Position numbers and translations under genes: made by a program. Of a stretch of DNA of 15,615 nt, positions 1 to 8,003 are shown one piece after another. The number at the start of each line of letters is the position of its first letter. Within the stretch, counting starts at the first letter, position 1. The DNA lies in assembly GCA_023430065.1 (NCBI GenBank), contig JAEZCG010000025.1:1-15615 (forward strand), given 5' to 3'. The notes below the pieces were generated by a model, which searched no databases, was not told where the DNA came from, and saw nothing but the letters and a program-made list of their open reading frames with translations. This DNA is from Pseudomonadota bacterium. Its GTDB lineage: Bacteria > Pseudomonadota > Gammaproteobacteria > Burkholderiales > SHXO01.

Positions 1-721
1 CCACCGCTCCCTTCCTTCCGCCAACCGCGAGGTATTGCCCCGTGCTGCCGACCCACAGCACGAGGTCCCGCCCCTCCAGCGGCGGACGCACGTTCTCGCC
101 CGCCTCGATCACGCGGCCCAGGCGATCCTTGATCACGCTGCGGCTTCCGGGCTTGCCCGCGAGCCAATCCTCGTACGCGAGTTCGATGCCTTCCTGGCCG
201 TGGTCGTCGATGTCGGTGAAGCCGATCAGATGGCTCGCGACGGCGCCGGCGGGATAGTAGCGCTTGTATTCGCGACGCAGCCCGATCCCAGACAGACGAA
301 GCTGGACCACTCGCGCCGCGACATCGGGAGGCAGATGCCGCTTGAGGTAGACGAAGCCGCGCGTCTTGGCGGCGAGGCGCTGGCGCAGCTGGGCATCGGA
401 CATTCCCAGCAGCGCGGCGAGCTGACGTCGCTGCGCCGCGCTCATGCGCACGTCCTGTGGACTGGCGAAGACCGACTCGACCGGCGTGGAGATGGCGAGC
501 AGCTCGCCGTTGCGATCGGTGATGCGGCCGCGATGCGCGCTCAACTCGAGCGAGCGCGCGTAGCGCATGGCGCCCTCGTGCTGCAGGAATTCGCTGTCGA
601 GCACCTGCAGGTACAGCGCACGGCCGACCAGCACGACGAACCCGGCCAGCAGCAGCCACAGGAGCACGCGCGCGCGCCCGATGGGCAGGCGCAGCGACAG
701 TGCGGGATGGACCGGCCTCAC
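1..721 (-). CDS. ftsI: Septal peptidoglycan transpeptidase FtsI (PBP3), N-terminal part, cut by window edge
   Basis: FtsI cross-links septal peptidoglycan at the division site, anchored in the inner membrane. Only about 240 N-terminal codons are present; the catalytic transpeptidase domain lies beyond the left edge. The start is a GTG at 721-719 whose bases form GTGA with the ftsL stop. A basic N-terminus is followed by one membrane segment at about residues 19-36, then the class B PBP dimerisation domain with the R-G-R-I-T-D-R-N-G motif at about residues 64-72, F-V-Y-L-K-R and R-R-E-Y-K-R-Y-Y-P. The gene follows ftsL directly, as in other dcw clusters. Residues from about 223 onward (positions 2-55) depart abruptly from what the family shows after G-R-D-L-V-L; the bases there are G-rich on this strand and may be contig-end errors. 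Identification is firm; the last 18 residues are not trustworthy. Confidence 0.93.
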   Translation of the reverse strand, partial: MRPVHPALSLRLPIGRARVLLWLLLAGFVVLVGRALYLQVLDSEFLQHEGAMRYARSLELSAHRGRITDRNGELLAISTPVESVFASPQDVRMSAAQRRQLAALLGMSDAQLRQRLAAKTRGFVYLKRHLPPDVAARVVQLRLSGIGLRREYKRYYPAGAVASHLIGFTDIDDHGQEGIELAYEDWLAGKPGSRSVIKDRLGRVIEAGENVRPPLEGRDLVLWVGSTGQYLAVGGRKGAV

Positions 722-1008
722 CGCGTCCCCTCCGGCACGGGCACCGGCGTGACGGCGATCATCCGCACGCGCTCTTGCGGCAGGACCTTCATCGCCAGCT
801 CGCTGCTGGCGATGCGCTCGACACGCGAATGCATCGCCCAGGTGCTCTGGTCGAGCTGGAGCTGATCCCAGTCCACATCGAGCTGCTTCGCGGTTTCCTG
901 CTCCTTCTCGAGCGCGATGAACAGCTTGCGAGCCTGATGCTGCGCGGTGACGAGCCCGAGTGCGCACGCGACCAGCAGCCCGAACAGGATCAGGTTGAGG
1001 CGCATCAT
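718..1008 (-). CDS. ftsL: Cell division protein FtsL
   Basis: FtsL is a small bitopic membrane protein that forms the FtsQLB complex and activates FtsWI at the septum. The 96-residue product has a very short cytoplasmic tail, one hydrophobic segment at about residues 4-22, and a periplasmic helix rich in Glu, Gln, Leu and Lys (about residues 26-60) suited to coiled-coil pairing with FtsB. It is shorter than E. coli FtsL (121 residues), mainly because the cytoplasmic N-terminus is reduced. Its ATG at 1008 overlaps the rsmH stop as ATGA; a second in-frame ATG follows immediately. FtsL sequences diverge widely, so the call rests on size, topology and its position between rsmH and ftsI. Confidence 0.9.
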   Translation of the reverse strand: MMRLNLILFGLLVACALGLVTAQHQARKLFIALEKEQETAKQLDVDWDQLQLDQSTWAMHSRVERIASSELAMKVLPQERVRMIAVTPVPVPEGTR

Positions 1009-1934
1009 GCCGCCAGCCTCTCGGCCACGCGCAGCATCGCGCTGCGGCTGCGCGGATTGGCAGCGACTTCCTGCGGTGACGGCGCCTGCGCTTTGCCGAC
1101 GAGGCGCAGCAGCGGTTGCGGCCGGTCGGCTTCACGCACCGCCATGCCGCGGGGAATCGGCGGGGGCTGCGAGTGCGTGCGCATGAAGCGCTTGACCAGG
1201 CGATCCTCGAGCGAGTGGAAGGTGATCACCACCAGCCGCCCTCGCGGGGCGAGCAGAGCGAGTGCCTGCTCCAGCGCTAGCGACAGTTCCTCAAGCTCTT
1301 GATTGACGAAAATCCGTATAGCCTGGAATGTCCGCGTCGCCGGGTCCTGCCCAGGCTCGCGCGTACGGACGGCCTGACCCACGATCTTGGCAAGTTGCCC
1401 GGTGGTGTGCACAGCGCCCCGCGATCGAGCCGCAACAATCGCTCTTGCAATCGGCCCAGCAAACCGTTCTTCGCCATAGGTCTTGATCACCTCTTTGATT
1501 TCGTCTTCCGAAGCCTGGGCCAGCCACTGTTGGGCGCTCTGCCCGCCGGTGGTGTCCATGCGCATGTCGAGCGGACCGTCGAGGCGGAAGCTGAAGCCGC
1601 GTTCGGGAGTGTCGATCTGGGGAGAGGACACGCCGAGGTCGAGCAGGATGCCGTCGACGTGCGCCCAGCCGCGTGCGGCCACGCACTCGCGCAACTGCCC
1701 GAAACGCGCGTGGACGATGTGAAAGCGCGCGTCGACGATGTGCGCGGCGGCTGCTACCGCCAGAGGATCGCGATCGAGCGCGAGCAGCGCGCCACGCGGA
1801 CCGATGCGCTCGAGCACGGCCAGGCTGTGACCGCCTCGGCCGAACGTGCAGTCGACGTACAACCCGTCCGGCTTGACGGCGAGTGCCTCGACCGCCTCGG
1901 CCCGCATCACGGGGACATGTACCGGCGCGTTCAG
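1005..1934 (-). CDS. rsmH: 16S rRNA (cytosine-1402-N4)-methyltransferase RsmH (MraW)
   Basis: RsmH methylates N4 of C1402 in the 16S rRNA decoding centre using S-adenosylmethionine; RsmI, also in this window, adds the 2'-O-methyl to the same nucleotide. Visible motifs are the SAM-binding F-G-R-G-G-H-S (residues 31-37 of the chosen start), [21 protein letters not shown] and I-T-F-H-S-L-E-D-R. The start is not obvious. There is no in-frame ATG before the conserved H-V-P-V-M segment. A CTG at 1934 overlapping the mraZ stop (CTGA), with GAAGGG about 8 bases upstream, gives 309 residues, close to the 313 of E. coli. The alternative GTG-ATG pair near 1902 would remove the conserved H-V-P-V. The family is certain; the start codon is an inference. 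Confidence 0.95.
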   Translation of the reverse strand: MNAPVHVPVMRAEAVEALAVKPDGLYVDCTFGRGGHSLAVLERIGPRGALLALDRDPLAVAAAAHIVDARFHIVHARFGQLRECVAARGWAHVDGILLDLGVSSPQIDTPERGFSFRLDGPLDMRMDTTGGQSAQQWLAQASEDEIKEVIKTYGEERFAGPIARAIVAARSRGAVHTTGQLAKIVGQAVRTREPGQDPATRTFQAIRIFVNQELEELSLALEQALALLAPRGRLVVITFHSLEDRLVKRFMRTHSQPPPIPRGMAVREADRPQPLLRLVGKAQAPSPQEVAANPRSRSAMLRVAERLAA

Positions 1935-2377
1935 AGCGAGAACCCTTCGAGTTCGGCCGGCATACCGTTGCCTACGGCTTCCACCGCGCGGCCGATCTGC
2001 GCGTCCCACTTCGCCACGTCCCACAACTCGAACCGGTGCCCCTGCCCTACCAGTGCCACGTCCTTGTCGAGGCCCGCGAACTTGCGCAGCGGTCCGGGGA
2101 TCAGGATGCGCCCGGCGCCGTCCATCTCCACGTCGGACGCATAGCCGACGAGCAGGCGCTGGAGATCGCGGATGCGCGGATCGAATGCGGACAGGCTCAT
2201 CAGCTTGTCCTCGATGGGAATCCAGTCCGGGGCGGCGTAGACGAGGAGACAGGCCGGCGAGTCAGTAGTGATTACTAACTTCCCTTCGGCACGGCTCAGC
2301 AGCGCTTCGCGATAGCGAGCGGGCATGGCAAGGCGACCCTTGCTGTCGACCGTCAGATTGGTGACCCCGCGAAACAC
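1931..2377 (-). CDS. mraZ: Transcriptional regulator MraZ
   Basis: MraZ is a DNA-binding protein of the SpoVT/AbrB fold that represses its own dcw operon; E. coli MraZ is a ring-shaped oligomer that binds spaced TGGG repeats. The 148-residue product has the family's tandem pair of swapped-hairpin domains, with one D-S-K-G-R motif near residue 12 and one D-G-A-G-R motif near residue 86, at the expected spacing and length (E. coli 152). The start is GTG at 2377, with a good ribosome binding site (GGGGGAG, then six bases) just upstream on the minus strand. It is the first gene of the operon. A sigma70 promoter and a four-repeat MraZ operator lie directly upstream, so autoregulation is very likely. 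The stop overlaps the proposed CTG start of rsmH. Confidence 0.96.
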   Translation of the reverse strand: MFRGVTNLTVDSKGRLAMPARYREALLSRAEGKLVITTDSPACLLVYAAPDWIPIEDKLMSLSAFDPRIRDLQRLLVGYASDVEMDGAGRILIPGPLRKFAGLDKDVALVGQGHRFELWDVAKWDAQIGRAVEAVGNGMPAELEGFSL

Positions 2378-2405
2378 CTTTTTCTCCCCCTCACGGCAGT
2401 TTCAT

Positions 2406-2439
2406 CCACCGCGCACCACTCTCCCCCACCGTGCGCCAC
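2406..2439 (-). promoter_or_regulatory. MraZ operator: four GTGG repeats with exact 10-bp period
   Basis: Read on the minus strand, GTGG occurs four times with six-base spacers (CCAC at 2406, 2416, 2426 and 2436 on the plus strand). This matches the known MraZ site type, TGGN repeats at one helical turn, which in E. coli has three copies. The repeat nearest the promoter touches the end of the -10 box, and the array covers the expected transcription start, a geometry that should block RNA polymerase. It lies 29 bases upstream of the mraZ start codon. Confidence 0.9.
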
Positions 2440-2466
2440 TATATTGAACCGGTTTTAGGGGGTCAA
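2438..2466 (-). promoter_or_regulatory. Sigma70 promoter of the dcw (mraZ) operon, with upstream A-tracts
   Basis: On the minus strand the -35 box is TTGACC (2466-2461), followed by a 17-base spacer and the -10 box TATAGT (2443-2438). Upstream A/T tracts (about 2470-2486, including a run of seven A) resemble an UP element. The predicted start is near 2431, inside the MraZ operator. The surrounding spacer (2461-2580) is about 41% GC by count, against roughly two thirds in the genes, as expected for a strong promoter region. No gene or other clear element is seen between here and the rnpB terminator. Confidence 0.88.
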
Positions 2467-2584
2467 GAGAAATTCGTGTTTTTTTCCGACAGGACAGAGA
2501 CTTAAGCCTACCTCCGCAAGTAGTTAGGAAGATTTTTGAAACGTCAAAACAGGTAATTACACACGCCAATGAAGGTGTTTTGTA

Positions 2585-2612
2585 AAGAATGTCCTGCGCC
2601 GGCCAGGCGCAG
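2585..2612 (-). terminator. Probable rnpB terminator hairpin
   Basis: Just past the 3' end of rnpB a perfect 7-bp stem CTGCGCC/GGCGCAG encloses a five-base loop (2594-2612). On the minus strand it is followed by a short, interrupted T stretch (ATTCTTT). It is a plausible intrinsic terminator separating rnpB from the mraZ promoter, but the U-tract is weak. Confidence 0.55.
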
Positions 2613-2625
2613 TAACGCGAAAGGG

Positions 2626-2992
<367 letters not shown>

Positions 2993-3000
2993 ACGGCGCC

Positions 3001-3009
3001 ATCCTAGCA
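3001..3009 (-). promoter_or_regulatory. Extended -10 promoter of rnpB
   Basis: The minus strand reads TGC-TAGGAT (3009-3001), an extended -10 element. It ends 8 bases before the mature 5' end (2992) predicted from helix P1, so transcription would start at about 2994-2992. No good -35 hexamer is visible at 16-18 bases upstream, which suits an extended -10 promoter. Confidence 0.6.
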
Positions 3010-3077
3010 TTTCTCCCGGGTCGGGGCGATGCCGGCCTGAATGCATGCACAGTCCTCGGTGCGGCAGCCGGCACTCG

Positions 3078-4001
3078 CTAGAGGTCGCGATCGGCGTGCG
3101 AGGCCGGATCCTCGACGGGCTCGAGATGCGTGATCACCGAAGCGCCGCGCACCGCCTGCCGCACCGACGCCTCGATCTCCTCGAGCAGTTCGTGCCCCCG
3201 CTGCACGCTCCACTCGCCCGGAACCAGCACGTGCACCGAGACGAATGAACGGCCCGCCGCCTGGCGCGTGCGCAAGGCGTGGAACTGCACCCCGCGCGAT
3301 TCGAAACGACGCAGCACCTCGGCGATGCGCTCGCGCTGCGGCACCGGCAGCGCCCGGTCGAGCAGGCCGAGCGCGGACCGCTCGAGCAACCGGTAACCGG
3401 TCCACACGATGTTCAACGCCACGGCCAGCGCGATGAGTGGATCCAGCCAAAGCCATCCGGTGACCATGACCGCCACCAGACCGACGATGACGCCGGCGGA
3501 CGTCCACACGTCGGTGAGCAAATGCCGGCCATCGGCCTCCAGCGCGATCGAGTCGTGCCGCTGCCCGGCGCGCACCAGCGAGAGCCCCACGGCCAGATTG
3601 AGCAGCGAGGCCGCCAGCGTGATCAGCAGCCCGATGCCGAGTTGCTCGAGCGGCATGGGGTTCAGCAGCCGCTGCGCCGCCGCCACCGCGATGAGGCCGG
3701 CCGCGACGACGATGAGCGCCCCTTCGAAGCCGCTGGCGAAGTACTCGGCCTTGCTGTAGCCGTACGCGTGGTCCTCGTCGGGCGGACGCGCCGCCACACG
3801 GATCATCGTGAGCGCCATCACCGCCGCCGCGAGGTTCACCACCGACTCGAGGGCATCGGATAGCAGGCCGACCGATCCGGTCAACCACCAGGCACCCGCC
3901 TTGAGCGCGATGGTGACCAAGGCGGTGGCGACCGACAGCCAGGCGAAGCCAGTCAGCGTCGCGAACACACCTTTCGACGAAGACGTCAGACGATCGTCCA
4001 C
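3078..4001 (-). CDS. Cation diffusion facilitator (CDF) family divalent metal efflux transporter
   Basis: CDF proteins are inner-membrane metal/proton antiporters that export divalent cations such as Zn, Fe, Mn or Co. With the GTG at 4001 the product has 307 residues: about six membrane segments to residue ~207, then a cytoplasmic ferredoxin-like domain. The family signature is seen in [13 protein letters not shown] (residues 41-53) and in the segment-5 H-L-L-T-D motif (H160, D164). At the first metal site the DxxxD of E. coli FieF reads D49-x-x-x-S53, a variant, so the metal cannot be assigned. The loop [12 protein letters not shown] and the tail's L-R-T-R-Q are typical. The start overlaps pyrC by 16 bases; a CTG at 3989 overlapping the pyrC stop is possible. 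It is probably the last gene of the rsmI-pyrC unit. Confidence 0.9.
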   Translation of the reverse strand: MDDRLTSSSKGVFATLTGFAWLSVATALVTIALKAGAWWLTGSVGLLSDALESVVNLAAAVMALTMIRVAARPPDEDHAYGYSKAEYFASGFEGALIVVAAGLIAVAAAQRLLNPMPLEQLGIGLLITLAASLLNLAVGLSLVRAGQRHDSIALEADGRHLLTDVWTSAGVIVGLVAVMVTGWLWLDPLIALAVALNIVWTGYRLLERSALGLLDRALPVPQRERIAEVLRRFESRGVQFHALRTRQAAGRSFVSVHVLVPGEWSVQRGHELLEEIEASVRQAVRGASVITHLEPVEDPASHADRDL

Positions 4002-5017
4002 CCGACCTGGCCGTCTGCGCGCAACGGCACCAGGCGATGCGCCGCGTACGTGTAGTCCGACGGCACACGCCACGCGCGACGCTGCAGTACGGTGCGTGCG
4101 GCGTTGCGCGGCAAGCCGTAGAAATCCGCACCGTGCACACTGGCGAATCCCTCCAGCTTGTCCAGCGCGCCGACGGCGTCGAATGCCTCGGCATAGAACT
4201 CGATGCCCGCGTGCGCCGTGTACACACCGGCGCAGCCGCAGTCGTTCTCCTTCGTGTGGCGGGCGTGCGGTGCGCTGTCGGTGCCGAGGAAGAACTTCGG
4301 GTTGCCGGAAACGGCCGCCGCCACCAGCGCCTGCCGGTGACGCTCGCGCTTGAGCACGGGAAGACAATAATGGTGCGGGCGCACACCGCCCTGGAAGATC
4401 GCGTTGCGGTTGAGCAGCAGGTGGTGCGCGGTGATGGTCGCGGCGATGTTGTCGGGCGCGGCCCGCACGAAGTCGGCCGCTTCGGCCGTCGTGATGTGTT
4501 CGAGCACGATGCGCAGACGCGGCAGACGCTGCACCAGCAGGGACAGGGTGCTCTCGACGAAGACCCGTTCTCGGTCGAACACGTCCACCTGTGCATCGGT
4601 GACTTCACCGTGGATGAGCAGCGGCATCCCGGCCTGGGCCATCGCCTCGAGCGTGTCGAACACGCGCGCGATGTCGGTCACCCCCGAATCGGAATTGGTG
4701 GTCGCACCCGCTGGGTAGTACTTCACCGCATGCACGACCCCGCTGTCGCGTGCGCGCAGGATCTCCTCCGGCCGCGTGTTGTCGGTCAGGTACAGTGTCA
4801 TCAACGGCTCGAATTGCGTGCCCGGCGGCAACGCCTGCACGATGCGCTCCCGGTAGGCGGCGGCCGCCCGCGTCGTGGTGACCGGCGGCCTGAGGTTCGG
4901 CATCACGACGGCACGGCGGAAACGGGCCGCGGTGTGCGGAAGGACCGCGCGCATGTATTCCCCGTCGCGCAGGTGCAGGTGCCAGTCGTCCGGCTGAATG
5001 ATCTCGATGGTGTCCAT
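3986..5017 (-). CDS. pyrC: Dihydroorotase, class II (E. coli type)
   Basis: PyrC catalyses the reversible cyclisation of N-carbamoyl-L-aspartate to L-dihydroorotate in pyrimidine synthesis, using a zinc centre in the cytoplasm. The 343-residue length is close to that of the E. coli enzyme. All expected active-site residues are visible: the H-x-H motif at H13/H15, the bridging carboxylated lysine K99 in [13 protein letters not shown]136 in L-L-I-H-G-E, H174 in L-E-H-I-T-T, and D247 in [10 protein letters not shown] at 5017 gives the family's typical short N-terminus before W-H-L-H-L-R-D-G. It lies 18 bases downstream of rsmI and overlaps the CDF gene, suggesting cotranscription. No unusual feature was seen. 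Confidence 0.97.
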   Translation of the reverse strand: MDTIEIIQPDDWHLHLRDGEYMRAVLPHTAARFRRAVVMPNLRPPVTTTRAAAAYRERIVQALPPGTQFEPLMTLYLTDNTRPEEILRARDSGVVHAVKYYPAGATTNSDSGVTDIARVFDTLEAMAQAGMPLLIHGEVTDAQVDVFDRERVFVESTLSLLVQRLPRLRIVLEHITTAEAADFVRAAPDNIAATITAHHLLLNRNAIFQGGVRPHHYCLPVLKRERHRQALVAAAVSGNPKFFLGTDSAPHARHTKENDCGCAGVYTAHAGIEFYAEAFDAVGALDKLEGFASVHGADFYGLPRNAARTVLQRRAWRVPSDYTYAAHRLVPLRADGQVGWTIV

Positions 5018-5035
5018 GTCCTCGGGAATGTGCGT

Positions 5036-5914
5036 TCAGGCCGGGGACGCGCCGGCCGCCTTCTGTTGCAGCGCGCGCTCGTAGAGAAGATTGCGGTTCA
5101 CGCCGGTGATTCCGGCGCAGAGCTTCACCGCCTGCTTGAGCGGCAATTCCGCCAGCAGCAGGCCGAGCACCCGCATCGCCTCGTCCAGGGTCGCCTCCTG
5201 AGCGGCGGCTGCCGGCGGCCCCACCACCAGCACGAACTCGCCCCGCACGCGGTTGTCGTCCGCGTCGAGCCAGGCAGCCGCGTCGGCCAGCTTACCCGCG
5301 TGCACCTGCTCGAACAGCTTGGTCAGCTCGCGCGCGATCAGCAGCTCGCGGCCGCCCCCGAGCACTTGCGCGAGATCGTCCACGCACTCGCGCACGCGAT
5401 GCGGCGCCTCGTACAGGACGAGGGCGTAGGGAAGGCTGCGAACCGACTCCAGCGCCCGCCGCCGCGCCGCCGGCTGCGACGGGAGGAAGCCGAGAAACAA
5501 CACGCCTTGGCAAGTCAGTCCGGCCACCGACAGCGCCGCGGTCAGCGCGCTGGGGCCGGGAACGGGCACGACGCGCAGGCCCGCTTCGCGCACCCGGCGC
5601 ACGAGCACCGCTCCGGGATCGCTGACGGCAGGCGTGCCCGCATCGCTCACCAGCGCCACCGACCGGCCGGCTCGCAGGGTCTCGATCACGCGCGCCGCCG
5701 CGGACGCCTCGTTGTGTCCGTGCACTGCGGTCAGCGGTGTGTCGATGCCGTGGTGCGCGAGCAGGCGCCGCGACACGCGCGTGTCTTCGGCGGCAATCAG
5801 ATCCACCGATCCGAGCAACGCGACCGCCCGCAGTGTGATGTCCTGCATGTTACCGAGGGGAGTGGCCACGACATATAATGCCCCCTCCCTCGGCGCGCTG
5901 GTCTCGCTATGCAA
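5036..5914 (-). CDS. rsmI: 16S rRNA (cytidine-1402-2'-O)-methyltransferase RsmI
   Basis: RsmI uses S-adenosylmethionine to 2'-O-methylate C1402 of 16S rRNA, the nucleotide that RsmH modifies on N4. The tetrapyrrole-methylase fold is recognised from L-Y-V-V-A-T-P-L-G-N-M-Q-D-I-T, A-E-D-T-R, V-S-D-A-G-T-P-A-V-S-D-P-G and the P-G-P-S-A motif. The C-terminal domain carries T-G-x-x-R-N-L-L-Y-E-R-A-L. No in-frame ATG precedes the first beta strand, so the start is placed at TTG 5914 (292 residues), with a weak GGA 5-6 bases upstream. A GTG further in would delete the conserved L-Y-V-V strand. The TTG directly abuts the ATG of the divergent LpoA-like gene. Confidence 0.94.
   Translation of the reverse strand: MHSETSAPREGALYVVATPLGNMQDITLRAVALLGSVDLIAAEDTRVSRRLLAHHGIDTPLTAVHGHNEASAAARVIETLRAGRSVALVSDAGTPAVSDPGAVLVRRVREAGLRVVPVPGPSALTAALSVAGLTCQGVLFLGFLPSQPAARRRALESVRSLPYALVLYEAPHRVRECVDDLAQVLGGGRELLIARELTKLFEQVHAGKLADAAAWLDADDNRVRGEFVLVVGPPAAAAQEATLDEAMRVLGLLLAELPLKQAVKLCAGITGVNRNLLYERALQQKAAGASPA
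5850..5879 (+). promoter_or_regulatory. Sigma70 promoter for the lpoA-yraN-SIS-dolP block
   Basis: TTACCG (5850-5855), an 18-base spacer and a perfect TATAAT (5874-5879) precede the LpoA-like ATG at 5909, predicting a start near 5886 and a leader of about 22 bases. The promoter lies wholly within the 5' coding part of rsmI on the other strand. Confidence 0.7.
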
Positions 5915-7000
5915 CGTGTTCCGGCTCTCGTGTCGCTGCTTCTGTCGCTACTATACTTGGCCGCGTTGACTCCGGCCAACGCGACGACGCAGGACGAGCC
6001 TTCCTCCACACCGCAGGAGAGCGTTCCGCACATCGCGGTGTTGCTGCCGACGAAGTCCGGACCCTTCACCCGCGCCGCCGATGCCGTTCGCCGCGGCGTA
6101 CTGGAGGCGCAGCGCGTGCAGAACGAACCCGACCTGCCGCTCGTGGTGTACGAGACCACCGACGATCCGTTCGACGTCGTCAAGGTCTACCGCGAGGCGG
6201 TCGCCGGCCAGGCGCGCTTCGTGATCGGTCCCCTCACCCGCAGCGCCGTGTCGGCGCTGGCCAATTCGCTCGCGTTGCCGGTTCCCACGCTGGCGCTGAA
6301 CGCCCCCGAAGCCGACACAGTGCTTCCCGATGGCATGTTCGTGTTCGGCATGCAAGTCGAGCATGAAGCCCGTCAGGTGGCCGCCCTTGCGCACCAGCGC
6401 GGCTTCCGGCGCGCGATGGTGGTGCGCGCCCCGAGCTCGCTGTCGCAGCGTCTCGCCCAATCGTTCGCGCAGGAGTGGAGCGCCGGTGGCGGTGAGATCG
6501 TGCGCGAGGAGGAGATCTCGTCGGACCCGGCGCTGCTGGCAACACTGCGCGACGCAGCCGCTTCTGCCGCACCCGAGGTGGTATTCCTCGCCCTCGATGC
6601 CCAGCTGGGCCGCCTGGCGCGCGCCTACCTCGGCCAGAGCGTGCCGATCTACGGCACTTCGCTGCTCCACGCCGGGTTCGAGCCGCTGGCGCGCATCGAC
6701 CTCAACGGCGTGACCTTCGTCGACATGCCGTGGCTGCTGCTGCCCGACCACCCTGCCGTGCTCAGCTACGCCCACCCGGACACCGCACAGCTGCCGATGG
6801 AAATGCAGCGCTTCTATGCGCTGGGGATCGACGCTTTCCGGATCGCGCTCGATCTGATCCGCACGGACGCGAACCTGACCGGGATCGACGGCGTGACCGG
6901 GCGCATCAGCATGGACCGCGACCGGCGGCTGGTGCGCGAGCCGGTCGCCGCCCAGTTCGTGCAGGGCGACACGCGCGTGTTCGAGGCCGTACGCCCCTGA
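5909..7000 (+). CDS. LpoA-like penicillin-binding protein activator (LppC family), periplasmic-binding fold only
   Basis: In enterobacteria LpoA is an outer-membrane lipoprotein that activates PBP1A. This 363-residue protein resembles the C-terminal, substrate-binding-protein-like half of LpoA: I-A-V-L-L-P-T-K-S-G-P-F begins the domain near residue 42, followed by F-V-I-G-P-L-T-R-S-A-V and P-T-L-A-L-N. E. coli LpoA is much longer (678 residues) and carries an N-terminal TPR domain that is absent here. The N-terminus is a signal peptide (residues 1-25) ending A-N-A, consistent with ordinary signal peptidase cleavage. The protein contains no cysteine, so it cannot be a lipoprotein as translated. 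Gene order (rsmI divergent, then yraN, SIS protein, BON protein) matches E. coli yraL // yraM-yraN-diaA-yraP. The role in PBP activation is inferred. Confidence 0.85.
   Translation: MQRVPALVSLLLSLLYLAALTPANATTQDEPSSTPQESVPHIAVLLPTKSGPFTRAADAVRRGVLEAQRVQNEPDLPLVVYETTDDPFDVVKVYREAVAGQARFVIGPLTRSAVSALANSLALPVPTLALNAPEADTVLPDGMFVFGMQVEHEARQVAALAHQRGFRRAMVVRAPSSLSQRLAQSFAQEWSAGGGEIVREEEISSDPALLATLRDAAASAAPEVVFLALDAQLGRLARAYLGQSVPIYGTSLLHAGFEPLARIDLNGVTFVDMPWLLLPDHPAVLSYAHPDTAQLPMEMQRFYALGIDAFRIALDLIRTDANLTGIDGVTGRISMDRDRRLVREPVAAQFVQGDTRVFEAVRP
5950..5979 (-). promoter_or_regulatory. Candidate promoter of rsmI inside the LpoA-like gene
   Basis: The minus strand reads TTGGCC (5979-5974), an 18-base spacer, then TATAGT (5955-5950). 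The predicted start near 5943 gives a leader of about 29 bases before the TTG start of rsmI. It sits inside the signal-peptide codons of the divergent gene. The -35 box is moderate and the -10 box good. Confidence 0.5.
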
Positions 7001-7335
7001 ACGGACGCGGCGCGGCAGCCGAGGAGATGGCGCTGCGCCACCTGTTGGAGCGCGGCCTGTGCCTGCGGGCGCGCAATTACCGATGCCGGTTGGGAGAGAT
7101 CGACCTGGTGATGGGGCACGGCGAAACGCTCGTGTTCGTCGAGGTCCGCCAGCGGCGCAGCCTGTCCCACGGCGGAGCAGCGGAAAGCATCGATGCACGC
7201 AAGCGCAGCCGGCTGCTCGCCACCGCCCGCCACTACCTCGCGCGCCTGGGTTCGCTGCCCGCGTGCCGGTTCGATGCCGTACTGGTCGGCCCCGACGGCG
7301 AGGTCGAGTGGATCCAGAACGCGTTCGGCGAATGA
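6997..7335 (+). CDS. yraN: YraN family protein (UPF0102), predicted nuclease-fold
   Basis: YraN proteins have a small restriction-endonuclease-like (Holliday-junction-resolvase type) fold; their cellular role is not established. The core signature G-E-I-D-L-V (residues 33-38) followed by V-F-V-E-V-R-Q-R (46-53) is clear, along with R-N-Y-R-C-R and K-R-S-R-L-L-A-T-A-R-H-Y-L. The start is uncertain. The family's N-terminal G-x-x-A-E helix is only included if translation starts at CTG 6997, which overlaps the preceding TGA as CTGA and has GAGG ten bases upstream; that gives 112 residues. The first in-frame ATG (7027) gives 102 residues but cuts into the helix and has its GGAG directly against the codon. 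It is probably translationally coupled to the LpoA-like gene. Confidence 0.88.
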   Translation: MNGRGAAAEEMALRHLLERGLCLRARNYRCRLGEIDLVMGHGETLVFVEVRQRRSLSHGGAAESIDARKRSRLLATARHYLARLGSLPACRFDAVLVGPDGEVEWIQNAFGE

Positions 7336-7372
7336 GGGCAGCACACACGCGGACGGAGCGCCGCGGCCTTTG

Positions 7373-8001
<629 letters not shown>

Positions 8002-8003
8002 AC

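Noticed and set aside
35..865. Plus-strand open frame of 276 codons
   Set aside because: It is antisense to ftsI and ftsL, both supported by motifs and operon order; it shows no domain and reflects high GC.
1261..1500. Lower-GC patches inside rsmH (about 50% in 1261-1320 and 1441-1500)
   Set aside because: They coincide with conserved protein segments and flank GC-rich sequence; no frame break or mosaic pattern supports transfer or gene conversion.
2467..2593. AT-rich spacer between rnpB and mraZ as a possible small RNA or second promoter
   Set aside because: A TTGACG is present on the minus strand but no -10 box lies at suitable spacing, and no stable hairpin beyond the rnpB terminator is visible.
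3004..4608. Minus-strand open frame of 534 codons
   Set aside because: It runs out of phase through the CDF and pyrC genes; the translation is low-complexity Arg/Ala-rich with no motifs.
4037..5878. Plus-strand open frame of 613 codons
   Set aside because: Although long, it is antisense to pyrC and rsmI, rich in His, Arg and Gln, with no domain, signal or ribosome binding site; typical mirror frame of GC-rich genes.
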